Assembly (NCBI GenBank): GCA_948567375.1
Contig: OX419756.1
Location: 71,278,552-71,342,551 of the forward strand
DNA: 64,000 nt
Direction: 5' to 3'
From: Lunularia cruciata
Taxonomy: Eukaryota > Streptophyta > Marchantiopsida > Lunulariales > Lunulariaceae
Position numbers and translations under genes: made by a program
The notes under the pieces: model-generated
What the model was told of the DNA's origin: nothing
Seen by the model: only the letters and a program-made list of their open reading frames with translations
Databases searched by the model: none
Shown here: in pieces, positions 57,000 to 64,000 of the stretch
Numbering within the stretch: position 1 is the stretch's first letter
How the letters are laid out: each line of letters begins with the position of its first letter

Positions 57000-58720
57000 C
57001 ATTTCCAAGCCCTTGAAAAAGCTTACTAAGATTACACATGAGTGGTGGTGGGAAGATGAGCATGAGAGAGATTTTATAGAGCTCAAGGAGAGGTTGACAT
57101 CTGCTCCTATTTGCATGAAATCAATTAGAGGACAACCATGCAAGGTTCATATTGATTGGAGTATGTTGGGGCTCAAAGCAATGCTCACCCAATAGGATGA
57201 TGAGTGGAAGGAGTTAGCTGTGGCCTATGCTAATTTCTCCAACAATTTAATAGAGGCAAAGTATAGTTCATATAAGAGAGAATGCTTTGGCAATAGTGTG
57301 AGTACTAGCACATTTTTTATGTTACCTTTTTGGTAACCTCTTGACTCTCATTATTGATCATCAATCACCAAGTGGTTGATGGATTCTAACAAGCTTTCAA
57401 AGAAACTTGCATGATGGGGTTTGATTTTACAAGAGTATGATTTCACGGCCATTCACAAACCTAGAGTGGTGAAGCATGAAGCATAAAAGTTGTTTAGAAA
57501 GCTATGTCTTAGCCTATAGGATCAGATTATTGCATGCTGGCATGGTGAGACAAATGAAGAGATGATGTCAAGTTGGTATACATGTATATATTTGGAGCTT
57601 TGATGGTATTTATCTCAACACATACATAAGGAGTTGTTGAAGTCATAGATCCAAAGGTGGAGATATTGATGCATTTAAATGGTACATTCATAATGATGTT
57701 TTAGTGATGGATTATCTTTGCATTGGTGTTGTGGGTGGCACAATTGGTGCGAAGGAGAGAGATATCCTTCAACAAGCCAAGTGGTTTAAATTGGAAGGAA
57801 TGAACTTTCTTCATGTATTCGAAGATGGTAGAGTAGTACCACTTCCATCTCAAAGACAATAGTTGGTATGTCATGATCATGAGAAGCTAGGACATTTTGG
57901 AGTAAAATGGACATATAACTTACTCTAAAGTCATTATTGGTGGTGTAGTATACAAACCAATGTATATCAATTTTTTGCCAAATGTGTGGTTTATGACCAA
58001 GTTAGAACATCATTTAATGCTCCTATGCTACAATTACACACATTACCTATCATGGGATTGGGTTCTATTGGAGCATGAACTTTTTTGGACTTTTATCATT
58101 GATTGTGAGACATCATTGATATCTTTTGGTTATGGTAGAGCACTTCTCCGAGTGGACTGACTTGGTAGCACTTCTTCACAAGTCTAGTGAAGGACAACTT
58201 GCGCATTCTTGGGTTGGGTTCTTAGTGCACCAATTGAGGTTTTGACCATTTAAAAGTCTAAAGTTCTTGGAGGAGTTTTAGGTCTTGTGTGACAAGGCTT
58301 TGATTGATCATTGTACTAACTCTTGAGATCACCCTAAGGAAGATAGCTGAATGGAGAGAGTGGTTCAAATGATGAAAAGAGGATTGCATAAGTATGATTT
58401 GTAGAGCGGTCACTTGGGATATTGGCATCTCCAATTACCTTGGTTGGTAATGGGCTATTGGTTCAATTGGCAAGCCACCTTAGTATCTTTCTCTCTTTAC
58501 TTTCTACTTTATGAACAAGATCCAGATTTACTTGTAGCCATTTTTTGTGATACTACTATAGTTTTGGAGTTGCATAATCCAAATATATGGGTGAGCACAT
58601 GTTCTCAATGTGCATAGGTCTTTCAAAGAATGATGCCGATGGCCTTTGAGAACTTAGTGATTGCTCATCATAGGGTTACTTTACATTATGCTACTATTTT
58701 GGGAGGATGCTATAGACCCT
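57000..58720 (+). pseudogene. P3 RNase H and integrase
   Basis: KKLTKITHEWWWEDEHERDFIELKE opens at 57013. RNase H continues to LIIDHQ-like sequence near 57350-57375. HVFEDGRVVPLPSQRQ-like text leads to the HHCC region (CVVYDQVRTSFNAPM near 57990). The core lacks open frames, and the WHLQLPWLVMGYW block near 58420-58460 agrees with P1's own version, not with the P2 version. Confidence 0.8.
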
Positions 58721-58759
58721 TGATCAGTCAATTTCATCTAGGTGATTTTGTATATCTAT

Positions 58760-59106
58760 AGTAGATTGCAGCAATGACACTTGATGTTACTACATGCCAC
58801 ACTGTCTTGAGAGTGTGCAAGGTTTTTCCTTCAAGAGTCCTCATGTTGGAAGGACATGATGGTGTTTCTTGCAAGAATCATGTGTGCAATTGTGCACCAT
58901 GCCACCTCATAAATATTGATGGCACTATGGACCCAAGCTTGGCACTTGTACATGCAAGCTTGTAGTGTATACTATGTGGCTCTTTTGGTGGAGCTGCTAA
59001 TATGTTGGTATGTGATGGCTATTCAAGAGGATGGCATATGGCATGTTTGACCCCTCTTCTCATGATTTTTCTTCAAGAACAATGGTTATATCCTAAATGT
59101 ACTTGA
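58760..59106 (+). pseudogene. P3 integrase tail and PHD finger
   Basis: LRVCKVFPSRVLMLEGHDGV, then NCAPCHLINIDGTMDPSLAL. The PHD ligands are CILCG, a changed CDGYS (second Cys lost), WHMAC and WLYPKC (a Cys lost), ending at TGA (59104). All three P copies share the PHD at this position. Confidence 0.85.
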
Positions 59107-59260
59107 TTAGTTCAACTTTTATGTGATATAGATTGTAGATATGCAACTAACAATAAGCTCAATAAGCTCAATAAGCCTCTTGATCTTGGCCCACCATAGA
59201 GCATATCACATCCTTGGCTATCTGGAGTTAGAGGGACCTAGCCACCAGCTATAAGGGTAA

Positions 59261-59370
59261 TCATAACACTTGAGAGTTCATATATGACTTATGTGTGAGT
59301 TGTGCTTCTATAGTGTTGATGTTGATAGAAATGTGATGTTGTGTAGCAATATATATATATATGCACAACA
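59261..59370 (+). repeat. P3 repeat B (terminal)
   Basis: CACTTGAGAGTTCATATATG to GCACAACA, about 108 bp with a TA expansion near 59350-59360. It is the 3' end of P3. No A2 or B2 follows. Confidence 0.85.
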
Positions 59371-60500
59371 ATTAAATATATATTCCAAGTCTAAGAGATC
59401 TAAGACTAAGGCAATTTCAAGACGCACATGACTTACCAATCATTGGTCATATGGATGTAGAAAATACCTTGAGTACCCTACAATATCAATGGTCATGGCC
59501 AAACATAACACAAGAGGATTGAGAGTTTGTTTGATCTTGCAAGAGTTTCCAATACAATAAGACAAACAACTAAAATCCAAGAAGACTACTCCAACCACTC
59601 CCAATTCCTTTTGCCTAATAGGAACATATAAGTCTAGACCTCATCACATTCATGCCCAAAATGATTAGGACCATATAGCAATTGTGTTGTTTGTCAATAA
59701 ACTTAGCAAGTAGATTCACTTAGCATCCACCATGGGACACCATGGATCCTCCTATGTTGGCCTAGATCTACTTCAATACAATCTTCAAACACCATGGGAT
59801 ACCAAGGGTTCTCATCTCTATCGTGTGACCCTTAACTCATTGGTAAATTTTTGGAAGTGCTTTTCAAAATTTTTAGAACCAAACTTGCCTTGGCTATAGC
59901 CTACCGTCCTCAAAATGATGGGCAATCAAAACAAGCAAATTGTGCTTTGGAAGATATATTACGTGCTTTTCTCAACATCCACCACACCAATTGGGAGACT
60001 TGTCTTGTGGCTGCTGAGTTTGCCTATGGTAATTCCAAGCAAGCAAGTAAATGCTCCTCTCTTTTCTTCCTTAATTATTGCAAGATCCACTCATTCCCAA
60101 TTCTTGTCTTACCCCATCACCACCTCATGTCCCTCATATTTCCACCTTTCTTGTCTAGGCTATCAAAGGCTTTATGTCAAGCCATATCTCTTCTTTTTAT
60201 TGCTCAAAATAAGCAAAAGAAATATGCTAATAATCATCATTATTATCTCACTTCTCAACTTGGTGATAAGGTTACGCCTTTTTCTAGTAAAGTTCCTCTC
60301 TCTCTTGACACTCAAGTTTTTAAAATTACTCTGAATTGTATAAGTTCCTTTGATGTTATTCAATAATTCAAATCATTCCTCCTATTGGCTATAAACTTAC
60401 CCTTCCTAGTCACATCAAAATCCATCATGTCTTCCATGTTTCTAGATTAAAAATTATTTCTAACCCATCTTCCTTGCCTACTTGTATCCAACCTCCTCTT
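59371..60500 (+). pseudogene. F1c integrase
   Basis: Continues F1c after P3. HHCC region HDLPIIGHMDVE near 59428-59460, HISLDLITFMPK with the first Asp near 59627, and a long frame from 59851 with IAYRPQNDGQSKQAN (Lys in place of the catalytic Glu, as in F1a) and NNSKQ-like FAYGNSKQAS. It ends in the GDKV and LNCISSFDVIQ module. Stops in the first half. Confidence 0.85.
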
Positions 60501-60695
60501 CTTTCAATTCCTATAAATAACCATGATCATGAAGAATAGAAAGTTGATAGTATACTTGCATGTTTGATATCCAAGATGGCCACCAACAATACACCATAGG
60601 ATCTATTTTATCATCTTCTAAATGCACAAGCAGTTATACAAGAGTTTGAATATCCCATTGCAATAAGGACGTTGCCAATTAGCAATCAAAGAATA
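60500..60695 (+). pseudogene. F1c chromodomain remnant
   Basis: NNHDHEE, stop, KVDSILACLISK, and downstream LLNAQAVIQEFE match the ends of the F1a chromodomain. The middle (W-x-x-YP and WEP) is lost. Confidence 0.65.
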
Positions 60696-61098
60696 TAAAA
60701 TATAGTAAAAGCTTAATATAGCTAATAGGTGATCGAATTAGCATATAGCTTAGTAACTCTAAGAATATTCTAGAAACATTCAAGAAATTCTTTGTGAGAA
60801 ACTCCTAGGAATTTTCCAAGGGTTGAGTAACGTGTATACCATGTTGATGGCTAGCATAGCTTGTATGCAAAGTAAATGGCTAGCTTAGCTTGTATGCCAA
60901 GAAAATAGTTAGCTTGGCTTGCAATCCAAGTAAAATGGTTTGTTAAATGAGTCTTGCTTAGAAGCTTCTTGTGAACATTATACCCAAGTTGCCTATAAAT
61001 ATCAAAGCCAAGCTCAAGTTAGGCATTTGGATTTACACTCAATTGATAATTTGCAATGTGATTTTCCATTCTCTTATTTCTCTCCTTGGTCTTTTACA
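60696..61098 (+). repeat. F1c 3' LTR
   Basis: TAAAATATAG (TGTAACAATA in F1a) to CTTTTACA, 403 bp, with CCTATAAATATCAAAG near 60990 as TATA box region. Diverged, consistent with an old insertion. Confidence 0.85.
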
Positions 61099-64000
61099 AC
61101 TCTTCTTGATTCCAGCCTCAAAGCTTCTCTTTGTCCCAAGTTGTAATCTACATTACGTGGGAATTCTTGATTCCAAGAACCTATTGAGAATGGTATCAAT
61201 TTGGCTCCTTTTCATGTGAATAAATTGTTCCTTGTTACAATTGTGATGAAACAAAAACCCAATGATAATAGGTCCTAGTTACTATGCTTGTCACTATGCT
61301 TAGATTATTGACTACTGAGAGGACTTGAGCTTTGAGCTTTTCAATCAAATACACTAAGGTGATTCCAAGAATCCTATGCAAAGAAACATTGCATTCTCCT
61401 ATATGGCTACTTATCTTGTGAAATTTAGTAGCATTGTTGTACTTTTCTTTTTGCTCTTTGGGAACACATTGGGTGCCTAGCTATGGAATTGATGGATTCT
61501 TAGCCATAAACTCCCCATGGTGGTATGTAGGCCTGCCACTAATGGTTTCAGTCCACTATTTTTCCCAACCGCCAAAGCCTTCTACTCTTTTTCCCAATGT
61601 TCCTTCTACCAAGTAAGCAAATAACAAGCAACCTAATCTATCATCATAATATACACTCTTGGTTTTTTGGTCATCACTTCCAGAATTTTCAAGGAGAAAT
61701 CCATAGTACACCTAGAGAAAAGGAACCTAAGTGCAATGCTTGCATGCCAATCCAAACCAATTAAGCATACAATCAAGCATGATTGCATAAAGAGAATCCA
61801 AACAAAAGAAACTAAGCAAAAATCTCCATGCTTTTTTTCAAATATGATTTAGAGCTTCATTGCTCTATCCAAGAGTTGTTCTCAATTTTTACTCCAATTT
61901 TGCATCCAACTTGTATTCAAGATAGGGAAATTCTATGTCTTTTGATGGGGAAATCTTTATGAGACTCAATGCAAGCTTGTAAGATATGGAGGTAACACTT
62001 TCCTATAGCTCCAATTCATATGTAATATGACTAAATGCAAAGCTTGTAACATAAGCTTTCTCATGATATAAATAAAGCCTCAATTTTATCACTAAAACTC
62101 TCTTGACAAGGTCTCAAACTTAGCACAAGTTTTTAGTTCAAACCCTTAAACTAAAAACCCAAAGTAAAGCTGAAGTTTTGGTTATTGCACAATTTTTTGC
62201 CCTAGGCAAGAGTTTGGCCCAGGGATTCATGTAAATAATATTAAACTCTATAGAAAATAAAAAATTTTCACTCTTGATTTCAAATTGGATAATTTACATT
62301 CAAGTGTAGTTAAAGATAGAATTTCTCTTCTAAGCTTCCAACACTATTTCTAGTTGGGGTTGTGGGACTAGTTTGCATTATATATAAAATTAAAATAAAC
62401 CAGATTTTACAATTTTTTGGTAGTACTCTTGTTTAAACCTTTGTATAGTTTGATAGTTGAATCCAAATCCAATACCTTAATATAGATCAGTTGCCAAGCT
62501 GTGCTAACTAACAAACTCTACAAACCCAATTATACTTGCAAATACTGAATTATCTATTTTAGTAATTCACATACAACCTTTTCACAAAGGTACAAGACAT
62601 AAAAACCAAGAATATTGGAATTTTTCATAGGTTAATTCAGACCAAAACTTGAGAAGTGACCAAAACTCCAAATGTGATCATAATCTCATACACAAGACCT
62701 TGATTTCTAATATTCCAACTTCAATTGTTCAGATTAAATTTGAGTTTGGCTCAAAAGTGAAATTTTTTGGGTGAACACAACCATCATTTGTTTAACTCTC
62801 CAATCTCATTGATGGATGATGAAAAAATATCATTTGTTTAACTCTCCAACCTCACTGATGGATCATGAAAAACTCTCAAAAGCTCTTAATTTGTGCTCTT
62901 AAGAATGAATATAACCCCTCCATTTGCTTCAATCAATCATATCTTGCTTATAATACACTCAAATCTCCTAATTATTGTTTCTAGAACATAGCATGTTTGC
63001 TCTTCCTTCCAACCTTGGTCTTCTCCTCCCAAATGCAATTATTTAACTCCCTCAAATGTAAAACAACTCTTGACTTGCCATGTTTGGATTCAACTCTAGC
63101 ACTTTTGTCACTTAGCAACTTCTTTTTTGACACATAGACTTGAAAACTTCACCTTTAAGTCCTTGAGTGAAATTAAGTCCCTTTGTTTAAAAAAAATCAC
63201 ATAAATAGTTAATTCCAAACCTTATCCACAATTAAGAATAAGGAGGATAATAGGATATGAGATTTCTATTATCATGCTACAAATGAAACCCCAAAATGTG
63301 CTACCATCTAAACCAAAAAGTGATCATGGTACATAATTTGAAGTTTGATGAGAAAAGGATTAAGGAGTGGTATATCAATAGCATGGAGCATCTCTTTTCA
63401 AACTCACTCTTTGACACTCCAACTTATACACTTTATTACAACTCTCACTCTTGAAACTTTCTTCCCACTCTATACTCCAAAACAACCCCTGATTTATCAA
63501 GTCTACGCCATCTATATACATAGAGCCCTAAAATAGTACAAGATTGAATGTACATAGATTTATCACATGGAAATCCCTCAATTGTGAGATCCGTTGCACA
63601 ATCTTATCCAATATTCTAGAGTTAGTAGCACTAAACAGCCTTTCCACTAGCTATCCAAACCACAATATGACACCAAGTTTTCTAAAAAAATCAATTCAAA
63701 TAATTGTACAAGAAGTGGACAAGATACATGAAATCTTGAAAGTTGACTTGAGAACAGAAGGAAAATTGCACAAAGGAATGAATTGTTGAGAAGTAAATTA
63801 AATGGAGATGGAAATTCATAGATGATAAACTTAATCACTATTCTCCTCATTGCCATAGAATAGATACTATGTTTGAGAGCATGGCTAATATATCTACTCT
63901 TTTAGTTTTCAATATGAGATTTAGAGTTGAGAGTAATGTTGTGGACTTAAATATGGAGTTAGAGATGAGAGTAATGTTGTTGAATATTTTAGCTTGTGGG
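61099..64000. other. unassigned intergenic DNA
   Basis: AT-rich without recognisable genes or LTR ends. It contains a 46-bp tandem duplication near 62783-62874 and a two-unit repeat near 63913-63985 (GAGTTGAGAGTAATGTTGT and GAGATGAGAGTAATGTTGT). Confidence 0.5.
62783..62874. repeat. 46-bp tandem duplication
   Basis: Two units beginning ATCATTTGTTTAACTCTCCA at 62783 and 62829, with few differences. Confidence 0.85.

Larger units (their letters stand above)
48753..59370 (+). mobile_element. P3: decayed methyltransferase/PHD element inside F1c
   Basis: Third P copy. Repeat A1 at the left border (TGTCATGA) and repeat B at the right border (GCACAACA), with no A2-B2. Flanks ATTG (48749-48752) and ATTA (59371-59374) fit a 4-bp duplication with one change. 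Content in order: leader, gag, zinc knuckles, methyltransferase C-terminal part, RT, RNase H, integrase, PHD. The protease and about 2 kb around it are deleted (junction near 55239). It is interrupted by solo LTRs C and D and by a 1.86 kb insert in gag. Confidence 0.87.
45263..61098 (+). mobile_element. F1c: old chromovirus copy split by P3
   Basis: The third member of the F1 family. A damaged 5' LTR starts near 45263, the 3' LTR is 60696-61098, and decayed gag, protease, RT and RNase H lie before P3 with integrase and chromodomain after it. It is more diverged than F1a and F1b and has tandem duplications in RT. It must predate P3, which in turn predates solo LTRs C and D. Confidence 0.85.

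Overview
This window is nuclear DNA from a land plant with a large, repeat-filled genome. Two short plastid-derived tRNA fragments show this (a trnF-like piece and the 3' exon of trnA-UGC with its intron tail), as does the wall-to-wall nesting of Ty3/gypsy LTR elements. A gymnosperm, fern or lycophyte would fit, but nothing here fixes the species. I found no intact host gene. Essentially all recognisable coding capacity belongs to dead retrotransposons.

Layout: 1-7184 is AT-rich intergenic DNA with a TA microsatellite, a plastid (NUPT) mosaic near 1.5-1.8 kb and a possible Copia LTR scrap near 4.0 kb. 7185-11889 is chromovirus copy F1a, complete with both LTRs, an initiator-tRNA-Met PBS, a chromodomain and the target-site duplication (TSD) GTTGT. 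11895-14332 is unassigned. 14337-33883 is element P2 on the minus strand, split by element P1 (15339-25009, plus strand), whose gag is in turn split by solo LTR A. 34684-40680 is chromovirus copy F1b, split by solo LTR B. 40686-45262 is unassigned. 45263-61098 is the old chromovirus copy F1c, split by element P3 (48753-59370), itself carrying solo LTRs C and D plus a 1.9 kb insert with tandem repeats. 61099-64000 is unassigned.

The remarkable system is the P family (P1, P2, P3). Its single long polyprotein frame reads gag with two zinc knuckles, aspartic protease, a full C5-cytosine DNA methyltransferase (motifs I, IV with PCQ, VI with ENV, VIII, IX and X), reverse transcriptase, RNase H, a DDE integrase, an SH3-like tail and a C4HC3 PHD finger. 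A Ty3/gypsy element that carries both a DNA-methylation writer and a histone-reader-type domain is unusual. Its ends are also not a normal LTR pair. Reading each copy in its own direction, P1 and P2 are A1-internal-B1-A2-B2 and P3 is A1-internal-B1, where A is about 450 bp and B is 105 bp. This is the split-direct-repeat layout known from PAT/Ngaro-type DIRS elements, but here it is paired with a DDE integrase and 4-bp target duplications. The B-A junction is a short palindrome with a 2-nt spacer.

All copies are dead. P1 lacks its RT core through an in-frame deletion. P2 has a frameshift plus a stop in the methyltransferase PCQ motif and YIDY instead of YIDD in RT. P3 has lost the protease and most of the methyltransferase. 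P1 and P2 lie head to head and form a giant imperfect inverted repeat. P1 carries a 227-bp tract identical to P2, evidence of recent exchange between them. The chromovirus F1 LTRs carry a perfect run of heat-shock-element units upstream of the TATA box.
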